A DNA stretch of 64,000 nucleotides from Coriolopsis trogii (GCA_020543525.1 JAHYIO010000037.1:1364001-1428000), one strand, 5' to 3'; numbered from the stretch's first letter, positions 1 to 12,193 are shown. Made by a program: numbers and translations. The notes: generated from the sequence alone by a model not told the origin.

Positions 1-335
1 TACAACTGAACGAGACTTTAAGGGGGTCGGCGCACCTTGGGTCCAGAACCAGCGGTACTAGCTCCCGGTACGATACCCAAGCTGGCCTTCCAGCGGGCCA
101 GAGACTCGTCCTCAGCATCGAGTTTCGCATACTCGTCGACGCTCTTGGCAGCACCGGGCTTGTATCCTATAGTACCGACCGGTAAGTGCACGCTCAGAAC
201 AAGGACGGCGAGACTCCGATGTTACCGGGCGTCGAAGTGGGGGCGAAGTCGTCTTCCTCGTGCTGCGGCTGGATGGCGAGCGTCGGTACGTGCACAAGAC
301 CGCAAGCCGTCCGGGCGACTGACCTGAGCAGACAT
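1..335 (-). CDS. RDI1: Rho GDP-dissociation inhibitor (RhoGDI), N-terminal part, cut by window edge
   Basis: RhoGDI binds prenylated Rho-family GTPases in the cytosol and keeps them GDP-bound and off membranes. Only the N-terminus is here, in three coding exons read on the minus strand: 324-335 (just 12 nt, MSAQ), 226-262 and 36-166. The intron beginning at 35 runs off the window. The joins give an acidic leader (HEEDDFAPTSTPG), then YKPGAAKSVDEYAKLD and the hallmark AEDESLARWKASLGI of the regulatory arm. The beta-sandwich that holds the prenyl group lies outside. The donor after the 12-nt exon (GTCAGT) is weaker than the others, so the first exon is the least certain part. The family assignment rests on the YKPG...LDAEDESL.RWK.SLG signature and is firm. 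Confidence 0.88.
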
Positions 336-902
336 AGCGGACACAGGTGATGGTCGATAAGTAGAAGGGATTGGACTTGGGTTCAGCGCCGTCGGGTCGC
401 GCACCCAAATGGCTGTCCCCTCTTGACTATCGATCGATTTCCCACGCCTGCTAATACGGTTCTTGCCGACATCACCGTCACAGCAATTCAACCAGCTGAG
501 AGTGGTTGCAGCAGCAAGTTCAACAGTCTGAAGAAAACATCATCCTGTCGAGGCGAGATGTGAATGTTCGTGACTCGGACTCGGGTGAGCTGATGATCGT
601 CGCCTCCGTCAAACAAGATTCATACACGATAATACTCATGATAGGGGTGGATAGGAAGGGGCATAGTTGCCTAGACAGTCCGATGTAATCTAACAACACA
701 ACAAGCGTTACACAACATGAGGATCGTTTCGCAGGAAGGCTATGCGCACTTCCTAGTAAGATAAGTTACGAGTCACCGTGCCACCTCTGGTGCGCGGTGC
801 ACAATCTGTTACAGAATATAAGGGCGTGAACGACCATGGAGTCGTTAATCTATCCAAGAGCACGAGGCCACCACGAGGGGATATGCGCGTGATACAGAGC
901 CT
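336..902. other. Intergenic stretch, RhoGDI promoter side and end of CCCH gene
   Basis: The 567 bp between the RhoGDI start and the stop of the next minus-strand gene contain only short open frames without recognisable domains. The stretch should hold the RhoGDI promoter and the 3' end of the CCCH gene. I see no clear TATA box or repeat in it. Confidence 0.5.
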
Positions 903-2794
903 TTACGGAGACTCGACGCCACCAGGGGGGTGCATGCCGTCTAGACAACGACCCGCGCACGTCAGTCAAGCTACACCAGGCACGTAAAGAAGCACAACTC
1001 ACCGCCTTTGAACCAGCATTTGCCTTTGCTGAGATGGAAGCACCTAGCTCCACTCGGACAGATGTGGCCCTGAGTATCGACAATGTCAGCTGTCGTTCTG
1101 GACGGACGAGTTCATGGAACGAACCCAGCAGCACTTATCGCCGTACGGACACACAAGACCTAACGAGAAACGTGCTCAGTAAGATGCGCGGAGACGGAAG
1201 GCCGCCGACGTACCGTTCTTGAGATAGTTGCACGGAGCCTTCTTCGCGTTCCGTGCCAAGATGTCCAACTGTTCCTGGTTCAAGATCCAGTCGTGCGAGT
1301 ACTTGCAGCTTGCCTGCGGTACGTTCGTGAGCATTCCCACTGCAGCGAAAATGACCACAAATACATACACCCTTGGAGCAGGTCATGAGGTAATGCTCGT
1401 TACAAGGCGGGGGGTTCTCTGCGCTCCGCGTCGGCTGACGCCCTTCGAACAAAAATACGGAGAACTCACGCTTGTGTAGCGGCTGGACATCCTTGTCAGT
1501 AACACATCAACGCACAGAACTACACGAGACTCACCTTGGTCGGATCGATGTGCCTCAGGCCCTCCGGCGACCTATTGACCGGCGGAGGAGTGGGCATCGA
1601 CGCCTGGCTCTCGGACTGGGGACTGATGAGACCACCATTGGTGACGACACTGGAGCTCATGCTGGGCTCAGGAATGTTGACAAGTCCAGGGCGCCATGCT
1701 GCAACAGGCCTAGCAATGTCCTTGATGAACAGGTCGGGAAACTGGACGGAACGGACAGCCATTTGGCGCACGGTGGGCGAGGGGTAGCTCGGCGGGTGGA
1801 CGAAGACGAGTTTTCCCGTGAGGTCCTCTTGCTCTAGACTGGTGTACATGGCGTGGTAGGCGTCGTCGATACCTGCCATCGCCATGAGTGATCGTGCCAA
1901 GTCAAATGACGATTACGCTACCTACCACCGAAGAAGACGCGCAGCGTCTGCGGGAAGCGGATGGACGTCTTGACGTACTCTGTGACAGAAACGGTCTTGA
2001 GCGTGGGGCAGAGCGCGGCGAGACCAGGGATTGCTCACCTTTGACCTTCACCTCGGTACTCTCCTTGCCCGGCCCCGCGTCCATGACGACAAACCGAGGG
2101 GATGCTTGACCGAACCCAACGAGGAATGCCTCAAACTGCTCCGGGGTAGCGAAACCTTCGTCATGGAGCTTGGTGACAACCGCCCGCTTGTTGAGGTATA
2201 TTGTGACCCAAAAGGAGAGGCGTTCAAAGTTGGTAAGACCCTGCTGAACCAGGTCCTCGGCAACGACCCTCGTGAGCTCCTGCGCCGCCTGACGTCCGCC
2301 CTGGTAGCCTTGCTCTATGTAGGATCGGAGGAACAGAAGTCGGTCGCCATCGATAACGCAGAGAATCAGCGGGTCCTAGCGCATGCATTTAATTCGTCTG
2401 CGGGAGCTGCGGTAGACGCGTCAACACACCTGCGGAAACGAGTACGCGGAGATTTGTCTGTTAAGGGAGGAAAGCTGCGCGTTATGCGCCTTTTTATCGA
2501 GGGCGGCGTTGTCGGTAGCAGCGGCGAAGGCCAGCTTGACGGCCGCGAGTTCGGCCTCGAGCTCTGCAATGCGCGCGCGGAGTTCGGAATTTTCATACAG
2601 CGTGGCGGCGGAGAGGTCTATGCGGGCCCAGACTCTTTCAGCCCAATATGCCCACCACAGTCAGGGAGAGAGACGTACCATGCAGATGGTTGATTGCGTG
2701 GTCCCTACGCGAATTTGAAGGGGTGGATGAGCGTCAAGGCGAGAAAGAAGTACTGGGCGGACACGTACCAGAGCTGTTTCGTAGTGACGGCCAT
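903..2794 (-). CDS. Tandem CCCH zinc-finger protein with DUF7923-type domain
   Basis: This gene has a coiled-coil N-terminus, a central domain and C-terminal zinc fingers, an arrangement I know from many basidiomycete CCCH proteins. The probable start MAVTTKQLW leads to a helical segment (ELRARIAELEAELAAVK, about residues 35-80). The central domain carries LILCVIDGDRLLFL, EQFEAFLVGFGQASP and FPQTLRVFFGG, which match the DUF7923 pattern. After splicing, fingers read C-NEHYLMT-C-SKGAS-C-KYS-H, then CNYLKNGLVCPYGDKCCWGH, then CPSGARCFHLSKGKCWFKG, ending GMHPPGGVESP. CCCH fingers usually bind RNA, so a post-transcriptional role is likely but inferred. Estimated length is about 430-450 residues in roughly ten exons, with 50-60-nt introns. 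The first two small exons are the least certain. Confidence 0.85.
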
Positions 2795-5427
2795 TTGTAT
2801 ACAAGGAGACGTGATTACGACGTTGGTAGGATGGAGGAGAAGTAAGGAGCGGACGGAGGATAGAGGAGAGAGGGGGCGGCCAACAGAGTGAAGTACTTAT
2901 AACCGCCGAAGGGTGATGCCCTCCTGCTGCCCGTCGCACTGCGGAGTAAAGCAGACTAGGTGCACAGAAATGCTTCTTTCCCGGGAACTGGATAAAATTT
3001 GGGCGGATAACCTTGTCAGCTTCTCGACTCCCACGAACAGAGCCATGGATCTGTTACAGATGATGTCTCCGTCCATCCTGTACACGCGGCAGTCGACCTG
3101 TCACATTCGGACAGCGCTCTGACCCTGCCCTGCGTGAGGCGGCCCATCTCGTGTAACGCGTCCCTTCCTCGAGAGAATGCACGGCGCGCCCGACAATCCG
3201 ACGACCGTTCATTATCCTCTCCAGAGGCACGAGGACTGCCGAGTTTGATAGATCCCCAGTCGTCCGACCCCGAACCGGCACACCGGTCGCGAAGCCTATT
3301 ATTGCGAAGAGACAGGAAAGGGGCATACAAGCGCGCTGATATGTGGATTGTGCATGTTGGAGGTGTGGCGAGGCGAGGCTCTGCGACACGTTCCCGTGTC
3401 ACAGCAGCCCAGTCCATGCAAGAACGAGTCCACCACGAGCTACGTCACGGCACACGCGACCCGAACCTCGTTGAATGCGAACTGACTCGAGGACAGGACA
3501 GAGGGCCTCAAGTCAAGCTACCGCACCGACTTGGCCGCCCTTTCGACTGAGAGTGCACGCCCGGCTGCACTGCGGTGACTCGATGTCTGCTCTTCTTGCC
3601 GCGGCAAGCACGTCTTGGGATGGCGTGAGCCAGAGATCCGGGGGAAACTTGGAAAGAAGACTGAGCAGGCGCTGCTTCCTGGCTTCTGGTGGCACCCGCG
3701 CAGGAAGATGTGGTCGGCGTCTGGACCACGGTTGCGGAGATTACTTCCGGTGCTGCGTCTGCCTGCCCATCTGCAGCTACACCTGAGAATCCAGGGATGC
3801 ACGTGTACCTGCTGCGTGGTGGGAGAGGAGACGGCGGTGGCACGAGACGTGCTGTTCGAGAGGAGAAGCAACTCGTCACCGTCAAACATATCGCGTCGAT
3901 GGGAACTGTCGGCGAAGACATCATATCTCCGCTGTCGAAAGTGCTTCGGCCTCTTGCAGCTTCAGGGGAGTCGCTATGAAGAACCAGAATCGTCGGATGC
4001 GGACGCGACGTCTCACCGCTGTGGTCCTATCAGCGCTCGGATGGTTTCGAGCACCCATTGCGCGTCCCGGACCTTGTCGCGTCCGCTACTCTCAACATCC
4101 TAAAGGGAATCAGAATGCCAATCTGTAGACAAATACGATCAACATCGAGTTACCCTGACAGTGCCAGATGCCAACAAGCCGGAACGGACAACGAATTGGC
4201 AGGCCCTCGGTGGGTGCCTACTTCCCTTCGATGACGCTTTTCCTTCTCCAAGCCACGGCAGGGTAGCGTCAACCATAGCTCGAGTCCTTGAGCACCACTT
4301 ATTGCTTTGGTGGACCCGTGCTGCGAACGGACGGGCAATATCATCGAGCAGCGCGCACCGGGTTGCTTCAGGCACGAACTGACCTGAAGACAAGAGGTTG
4401 CCAAACAGCGGCCTGAGTGCAGAATTGGAAGTCGATCGCTGGTGTCGGCTGAGACGCGGCTGGAGGACATCGATGAAGTTGTTCAAAGTCGGCCTGGCGA
4501 CATTGTTCCTGCAAACAAGCGCCGTCTCAATATTGTGGCAGCGGCACCGCCTCTGAGTCCGTCGACGTGCCGTCATCGACTCGCTCGGCTATGCGCCAAC
4601 AACGTTCCTTCCTCAAGTCCACCATGTCGCCTCCTACTTATCACCAAGATAATTTATCGTGCCAGCATTCCTCGGGCTGGGTGTGTGTCACCGATCCAAC
4701 TATCGTCTCCGCCATCTACACACCCAAACTTTGCTCCTTTCTCCTGCCTCCTACGTCCAATATCCAATCTACGGTTCGGAATCGTGTACAGTTCATATGC
4801 GCAGGGCTTGAGCGTGGTCACTACAAAATCAGTATGTCGTTCTCCATATCCGCCAACCGGCTCGCATACCCCCCGTAGGTGAAAGACTTCTCGCTCGGTG
4901 CAGTCCCTCGTACCGAAACGACGCTCAATGCACCCGACGTTTGTGTAATTCTTCGCAACGACGTCATACCAGCGCTGCGACCGTCGCTGCTCTATCGATG
5001 CGTGTTTGATTGGCGAGGAAGGAAACGGGGTGCGTGAATGCCACTCATTTGCCGGTATGTTCGCCGGGTCGGTTGTTCGCCGCCACAACGCTCCGAGCCG
5101 CTGCCGTCTGCTCTCGACCTCCATATTAGTCGCAAACTCACGCGGGTATACTTCTGCAGACCCGGCACACTCTTGCGTTCGATGCCCTAAAACGTCCAGC
5201 GTGGAGCTCACGAGTGCGACAGAGAACCCTATTCGTGTACCCGTGATCGCTTCAGAACGCGCCCCGTTCACCACGGTCTGTCGTCGCTAACGCTGCTGTC
5301 CAAATCTCAGGTGGGGCTTCCAACTGACTGCACTGGCATATATAGAGCAGACATGACCGGAGTGCGCCATCGCTCCCGCTGAGCGTTCCCTCCCCGCTGA
5401 AGTCTTCGTCTCCGTCCTACTCCCGTA
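2795..5427. other. 2.6 kb with no recognisable gene
   Basis: Open frames of 60-206 codons occur on both strands, but none shows a family I recognise, and neighbouring frames do not join into a convincing spliced gene. The longest is a minus frame at 4654-5274. It begins at a GTG and is basic and compositionally flat. Minus-strand pieces around 3513-3889 and 4139-4470 have slightly gene-like composition (for example LLSLLSKFPPDLWLTPSQDV) but no consistent exon chain. This could be a fast-evolving gene, a decayed gene or spacer. The right end holds the promoter of the sugar transporter. Confidence 0.5.
5339..5345 (+). promoter_or_regulatory. TATA box of the sugar transporter
   Basis: TATATAG lies about 83 nt upstream of the transporter start codon, a normal distance for a fungal core promoter with a short leader. 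The call rests on sequence and position only. Confidence 0.55.
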
Positions 5428-7762
5428 ATGTCTCGCATATCGAGCTCGTCGCGCAACTCCGGAGTCGACGTTCCGGAGAAGACGGAGGCACAGGCCAGAG
5501 TGACTGAGTCTACGGATTTCGATGCTGAGGTCGTGGCTTCAGCCCCGCGATTGCGCGGGCCCGCTTTGACGGCAGCGATCGCGGTCGTCGCTGGAACCGG
5601 CTTCACCTTGTTTGGGTACGTTTCACCCTTTTCGTTCGCACAGGAGTGACGCTGAAGCACTTTTCATAGATATGATCAAGGAGTCATGTCTGCGTTGCTT
5701 ACAGCAAGACAGGTACGTATCTTTGACATTGTATTCAGTCCAGGAACCGCGCTCACGCTTTTCGCTGCAGTTTGAGAACGTCTTTCCCGAAGTTCACGAT
5801 GCAACGTTGCAGAGTTTTCTTGTTGCTATATACGTACGTGTGCGGCCCGAAACCCCTCTTCCTTATGTCGCTCACGAGTATGGTGTCAGGAAATCGGCTG
5901 TCTCGTGGGAGCCTTGTCGAACCTCTGGGTGGGCGACTGGCTTGGACGGCGCAAGACCATCATACTAGGCGGCGTCATCATGATCATCGGGGCGATACTG
6001 CAGGCAGCGTCTTTCGGCTACGCTCAAATGGTCGTTGCACGCATCATCACGGGTCTGGGTAACGGTCTGAACGTAAGTCAATGCAGACGTATCGAGAGGC
6101 ACATCGCTTACCTGTGTCGGGACGAATGACAGACGTCTACTGTGCCTTCATATCACGCAGAATGCTCGCCGGCTGCCAACAGAGGCAGTCTCATAATGAT
6201 AGAGGGAAGCTTGATTACATTTGGCATCATGATATCGTGAGTCTTGTTCATCTGCGCTTTCCGAACTTCATCTCATGCCAACCTTGTAGATATGTAGGTG
6301 GATTTGCTTCCGTTTTCAATCACCGGTCTGAACTCCAACTTGCCGCGCGATAGTGGATAGATTTCGCGTTGTAAGTTCGCGTGGTATCCTTGGTTTTGCC
6401 ACACGATGCTCATTCATGCGGTCATGCGGGAACGGTTAGCTTCTGGATCTCAGGATCATCTGCGCAATGGCGTGTTCCGATTGCCCTGCAGATCCTACTT
6501 GCGCTTGCCATGATTATTGGTATTGGTTTCGTAAGTAGCTCCAGATCGTGCTCTATCACGGCGTCTTGAGCTTCTACTTCCCAGCTGCCTGAGTCCCCTC
6601 GGTGGCTCGCGAAGCACGGACGCAACGCAGAAGCGCTCGCTGTCATATCCGCCTTGGACGGAAAGCCGCACACAGACCCCGCCGTCCAGCAGACATACCA
6701 CGGTATCCGCGAGGCAATCGCCGCAGAGTCCCACTTTGGAGACGACAGCTCCCCCTTGAGGGAAGTATTCACCGGCGGACGATCCCAGAACTTCCGCCGC
6801 GCACTCCTTGGGGTCGTCATCCAATGCTTCCAGCAGATCACGGGAATCAATATCATCACATATTACGCCGTGCGTGCCGCCTCTTCTCGCGTTCCCGCAG
6901 CGAATTATGGAAGCCGTCGCAGCTGATAAGGTTTTTGCGGTCCCTGCACTAGACGTTGCTGTTCGAACGCTTGGGAATCGACGACGTCAAAGCGCGCATT
7001 ATTGCTGCAGCAAATGGAACGGAGTACTTCTTAGCGTCGCTCGTCGCTATCTTCCTCATCGACCGTGTCGGGCGCCGGCCGCTCATGCTCTTCGGCGCTG
7101 TCGGGCAAACGATTACAATGGTGCTGCTGGCCGTGCTGGGAAGTATCGACAGCTCAGGCACGCAGATTGCGTCGGCGGTGCTGCTCTTTGTTTTCAACTC
7201 GTTCTTCGCTGTCGGCTGGCTTGGTATGACATGGCTCTATGTGAGTTGACAATTCTCTCTGCAAGCAAGAAGAGGGGATGCTGATAGTGAAGACTCCTTG
7301 TACAGCCCGCGGAGATTGTTGGCCTCAGGATCCGCGCGCCGGCGAATGCTTTTAGCACGGCGTCCAACTGGACGTTCAATTTCATGGTCGTCATGGTCAC
7401 AGGCCCAGCGTTCGACAACATAAGTTGGAGAACGTACATCGGTCAGTCGCCGTTCCATAAGCTGTTGTTGTTTGACGACGCTCATGCGGTGTTCGTGCGG
7501 TACAGTCTTCGCGGCGTTGAATGCGCTTCTCATTCCTGTGGTCTATCTGTTCTTCCCCGAGACGGCCGGCCGATCTCTCGAGGACATGGACATCATATTT
7601 GCCCTCGCCTACAACGAGGGCGTGTCGCCTGTCAAGGTCTCTTTACGCAAGGATGTCCCTCTCGCGGGCTCGCCCGAGGCGGACGAGATCTTGGGCGTCA
7701 CGAGTAGTGAAGGAGCGTCGGTCAGAGACTCCGCTAGAGAAAAAGTCGGGAAGTCGGATTGA
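5428..7762 (+). CDS. MFS sugar transporter (sugar porter family) with a 4-nt microexon
   Basis: This is a proton-coupled sugar importer of the plasma membrane, with 12 predicted membrane segments and 552 residues. My exons are 5428-5615, 5670-5712, 5771-5833, 5890-6072, 6133-6236, 6290-6293, 6354-6370, 6440-6530, 6585-6869, 6953-7240, 7306-7441 and 7506-7762. Family marks in order are FGYDQGVMSALL after helix 1, GDWLGRRKTI, LPESPRWLAKHGR, QQITGINIITYYA, DRVGRRPLM, PAEIVGLRIRAPANA and FPETAGRSLEDMD. The 4-nt exon ATAT and the 17-nt exon after it restore SYWIDFAFFWISGSSAQWR, the usual sequence here; without them the frame breaks. The exact sugar cannot be told from sequence. The neighbours offer no pathway link. 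Confidence 0.93.
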
Positions 7763-7871
7763 AGTACGAAAGTAATGACTTGTATCCATAGATATCTTCC
7801 CCACAAGTACGCAACATTTGCGAGTCTAAAGACATGTCCGATCGTTGTGCATGCGCAGCCTCGAGCCACCG

Positions 7872-7877
7872 ACGCGT
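7872..7877. promoter_or_regulatory. ACGCGT (MCB-like) site upstream of CDT1
   Basis: ACGCGT, set in CCGACGCGTGGTCGG, lies about 150 nt before the CDT1 start. ACGCGT is the core bound by MBF (Mbp1/Res-type factors) in yeasts, where cdt1 is a G1/S target. The word is not rare in GC-rich DNA, so function is inferred. Confidence 0.35.
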
Positions 7878-8024
7878 GGTCGGAGCTCTAATACGCGATG
7901 CGTGGGAAAGCTAGCTTGACGCGACCATCATGGGCGTCAGTCGCGTAGATGTGTCTTTAGCGGTCGGACGCCCGTGTTGAAGTTGCTCACCGGCTGGTCC
8001 TCAGCTCTTCCTCGTCCTGGCACC

Positions 8025-10171
8025 ATGTCTGACCTCTATACCGCCCTCCGTGTCTCTCCCAAGAAGAAGCGCACCCTTCCGACGTCAGACGACGAAGATG
8101 TGCTTACTCCTAAGCGACTGAGACGCAACAGCATCTTGTTCGTGGATTATACTCTTCTTCAGACGCGCGTGCATCTAACCAGCAGACGATCAGACCGTCT
8201 ACCCCATCCACTACCGCACGTCGGAAAGTCAACAAGGAGGTCGATGCTGACAGCCTACCTGCCCACCTATCTCGTCTCTACAAGATGCAAACATCTCTAC
8301 AACACGCTCTATCACACGCGCTCGCAACCTGCGCCGTTTCGCCTTCCGAAGATACAGGTATCGTTCGGAACGTGCTCAACCACATGTCTCTTGGTGCCTA
8401 CTCTGGACTTACGACTAGAATTGAGGTCGATGACCTGAAGCGGTTGTGCTGGCTCTGGGAATGGAACGGGAGGTCTCTTACGACGTCTAAGACAGGCGGG
8501 AAGGGGAATGCGAGTGGGAGCGCAGGCAAGAGAAAAGGCAAGGCAGTCAAAGTCGATGAGGAAGAGGAGGACAACCCTTTCTTGGACGATGTGAAGCCTA
8601 AAGAGGAACCCTCCAAAGATTGGACACGAGGAGCCATGGGCTTCGTGGTAAGCCAGACCACGCACCGCGACAAGTCTGTCGGCGCGCGTGTGCCAGTATA
8701 CGGCCTCGGTATCGAGGTCGAGATGGATATCGACAAGGACATGAAGGGTGGGATGGCGGCTGTCGCTCGCTGGACTGCTGGCACCGAGACTAGGAGGAAG
8801 GAGGTCCTGAACAAGCTTCAGCAGTGGGTCAAGGTGAGAAAGTCAGAGCGATTTACTGCGAACGTCTGCTCACGTTGCGCCCACCAAGTTGCATGCAAAG
8901 GAAGACTCCGTACCTCAGGTTCCTCTGGCGGATCTGCCACCCTTGCCCTCTTCTGTCAAACCTTCAAACCTTACGCTGTTGCTTGCTTCGTCTTCTCCCA
9001 AATCCCCCTCAGCCGCGTCTATCCTCGCAGCACCTCAGCCTCCTGGCTCTCCGACACGATCCGTCTCAAAGTCTCCTTCCAAGAAGCTCCGCGACTTCGC
9101 AGTCCCTTTCCCCGTCACCCCGTCAAGCCGGCTTGGAACGCCGACCACGAACCGCATTCTCGGGACCCCATCCTCGAATCGGATACTTGGGACTCCGTCC
9201 TCGAACCGTATACTGGGAACCCCGACCACGAATCGTCTACTCAAGACGCCTTCTACAAACCGCATCCTTTTCCCACAGACACCCTCCTCGCGGCACTCGC
9301 GTGCGGATAGTTTCGACCCTCGGACCCCTACGAGCGCGCGTACCCCCTCCCTGGCAGGCTCTGACACCCCCACTGCTTCTGACTATTCTGTGCCATCTAC
9401 CCCGACCCATCAACGGGGCCCTGATGCGGTCACGGTGCCCCAGACACCCACTAGCTCGCGCCGTCAGGCACTATACGAGCGCGTCAGACAACGTTCTCTC
9501 CAGAATACGCCCACAAAGGCACACCCGAGCGGGACGCCGATATCCAAGGACCAGCTGCTCAAGCTCAGCCAGGAAGAGATGCGCCGCCGTTGTCTCCTCG
9601 GGCGACTCTCTGGTGTAGCCGAGAGTGTGTGGATGTACGTACCTGTCTTCTCCGTAATTTCCGTGCTCGATGCTTCCCTGTGACTTCGCTCCCGCATGCT
9701 GATGCGCTCGTGCACCCACACAGGTACTTCTCCAACCCGAGCGGCGCGGCGAGCGCTACACTGGGAGCGCGTCGGCGCCGCACGATACCCCAGTCCGAAG
9801 TCGCTGCGGCGATCGTCAAGTCGTCGCCCGTGCCGCTCTCTATCGCAGAGGCGCATGAGAGCCTGGGCATGCTCGTCAAGATGTGTCCGTTCTTCATTCG
9901 GCAAGTAGACGTCTCGGGGGAGGAGTGGCTCGAGATGCCCGCCACGTCCGGTGATGCGGACGGCGATGCCACCTCGAGTGCTGCTCCGAGTCCGAGCAAG
10001 AGCGGTATGGGGGAACCCGGGTTCGTTCCCAGCAGTCCTAGCAAGTCGAAGATCAAGGACGAGATTGCGGAGGAGGTGCTGACGCGCAGCCCCAGGAGGG
10101 TGAGGCGCGAAGGGGGAGGACTGCGCGAGGTGCGGGAGCGCATCCGCAGGGAGCTCGAGCAGCTCGATTGA
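8025..10171 (+). CDS. CDT1: DNA replication licensing factor Cdt1
   Basis: Cdt1 loads the MCM2-7 helicase onto origins in G1, together with ORC and Cdc6. The start [16 protein letters not shown] is followed by a basic linker and then a winged-helix region, [20 protein letters not shown] through [20 protein letters not shown] and [11 protein letters not shown] low-complexity stretch rich in SP and TP sites follows (repeats of the type LGTPSSNRI), likely kinase targets. The C-terminal winged helix that contacts MCM carries [42 protein letters not shown] and CPFFIRQ. Clear introns follow WVK (after about 8832) and the codon split in VWM|Y (9632-9722). One upstream intron, between about 8100 and 8185, must exist to bridge two frames, but I could not place its donor. 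The protein ends RRELEQLD. Confidence 0.88.
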
Positions 10172-10501
10172 AGTTCCGACCGTGCTCTGGTTATCTCTCT
10201 CATTATTACAAGTGCTTTGTGCTCGTGGTCCATATCGGACTTGTTTGAACAGTGCTGACGAAATGACTCTAGCTAATGAGACGATGTTTGTCTCGCCATT
10301 CGATTTGTTGTCTCGATATTACTTATGTATATCTAGTTGTGCATAGACAATCGAAATCTGTATTCCCGTTAAACTACTATTTCTTTCTGATGACTGTCCT
10401 CGTTTTAAGCACGACGCACAAAGAGAGCGCCCCGATTCCGTCAATGTCTCAGACAAATTAAATACAGGGAGAAACAAAGCAAGGATAGCATGAGGACGAG
10501 T

Positions 10502-12193
10502 CTACAAGTTTCCGTACTTCTCCTTCATCTCCTTCTCAAACTGCACGCAGTCCACCACGACGCCCTCCCTCCTGCTCTTCTCTGCCGCGAAAACAGCGAG
10601 ATGGCTCCGGAGCACGTCGCTCACGTCGGTGCCCAAGAGCTCCTGCCTGCCCGTGTGCACGGCCTCGATGAAAGTGCGGATGAGGCCGAGGTCCCCACCG
10701 CCGTGTCCACCGCCCTCGTTCTTGGGCGTGTGGTGCGTCGTCTTGCGCGTGCGGAAGTCGGTGACGGTGAACGTGTTCATGTCGCCGACGAGCTCGCCGA
10801 ACGCAAAGTGCAGACGCGTCTGCCGCTCGCAGATGAGCTGTGTTTGGGCGACCATCGTGAAGGAGACTGTCGCCCCGTTTGAGTACTCGATGTTCACGAC
10901 CTGTCATTTTACGTGAATTCGTCGGCGAGACGTACACGGGAGGGAGGAGGCGAAGTACCTGATTGTCGCAGACGTCATTGTCACACTCGTACACGCACCG
11001 ACCGTACGGGCCGGTCTTTAGCGCGTCGGTGATGTTCTCGATGTCTGGGATACCGTCGACGAGCACCGCAGCTGGCCAGCCGGTGTGGCCTTGCGCGACG
11101 GGGTCGAGGTAGACTGTATGTAGAGAAGGAGAGGAGAACCCGTTAGACGTCAGAGGGGGAGAGAACGGCATTCGGACCGCGCACTCTTCTTCGCGCTGTA
11201 TGCACAGTCGCGTTCGTAAGCACAGTCCAGGCAGCGTTTCGCGCTCCCAGCCTTTAGAGGCTTCTGGGCTTTCCTGAAATGCTGGAGGGAGCCAAAGGAA
11301 GAGATTCGGGTCGGGCCTCCGGGAGAGAGCCAGTGGCAGAGGATATCGATGTCACTGGCAAATGGAGCAGCAAGGTTCTCAGTCAGTGCACCCGTACCAA
11401 GGCAGAGGATACTCTACGCGAAGAGAACTGCGAGAGATGATTGAACTTACTGGCAACTCTTCGTCATCAGCGAGAAGCAGCTGTCTTCTTCTCGGGCCCA
11501 GTTCCCTCGCACGTACGAGTGCGCGAAGTGGAAGTAGCCCACTGGCTCGATGTGGACCACATTGATGAGTGGACCTAGCGCGCCCGAGCGCACCACTTCA
11601 GTAACGGCCCTGCTATATGGGGAATAACGCAGGACTGCGTAGGCACATTGAATCCTCGAGGACGATGCTGCAGAACATGCCGCATAACGCACCATGGCCC
11701 ATTCCGAATATGATTCCTGCTTTCTTCACAGCGTCCTCCATCTTCACGCAGGCCTCGACGGTAGTCGCCATAGGTTTCTCGCACAGGATGTGGTACCCCT
11801 GGGCAGCAAAGGCAAGAGTGACCTCGAGATGCATCTGGTCCTGCACGGCGATGACCACGGCGTCCGCGAGACGCTTGCCGATCGTCTGTATCGTGTCTGC
11901 AGAAGCCTTGTGCAGATCCTGCCAAGTGTTGAATACGAGGGTCTTGTCGACCGAATGGGCCTCTGCCATGAGCTTTTGCGTCATCGGCCGAGGCTCCGCA
12001 ATGGCAACGACCTTGCACAACGCAGGCTCCTGCAATGCATATGCAGCGTATCCCTGGCGGTGCAAATTCAATGAATTCGACGACCTCTCTTCGGGATGCA
12101 AATACTGAATGGTGCGATACATACCCGGCCGCGCTGGCCGCAGCCAATAATGGCAATTGTAACTGGCTCAGAGGATTTGAGGTCGTGCGGCAT
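10502..12193 (-). CDS. Gfo/Idh/MocA family NAD(P)-dependent oxidoreductase
   Basis: Members of this family oxidise or reduce sugars and related polyols using a Rossmann-fold dinucleotide site. My exons are 12125-12193, 11693-12053, 11451-11634, 11185-11354, 10959-11113 and 10502-10900, giving 445 residues. The glycine-rich loop is VTIAIIGCGQRGRGYAAYA, with the first splice just after it. AVVIAVQDQMH and CEKPMATT follow (the conserved EKP), then KSCHDIDILCHWL, the usual substrate-side His/Asp region of the C-terminal domain. An insert with a CLDCAYERDC motif is common in fungal members. I chose the ATG at 12193; an ATG 90 nt upstream is also in frame. There is no signal peptide, so the enzyme is probably cytosolic. 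The substrate is unknown. Confidence 0.88.

Noticed and set aside
4654..5274. Minus open frame of 206 codons
   Set aside because: It starts at GTG, has flat composition, no family resemblance and no matching exons. I left it inside the unresolved stretch.
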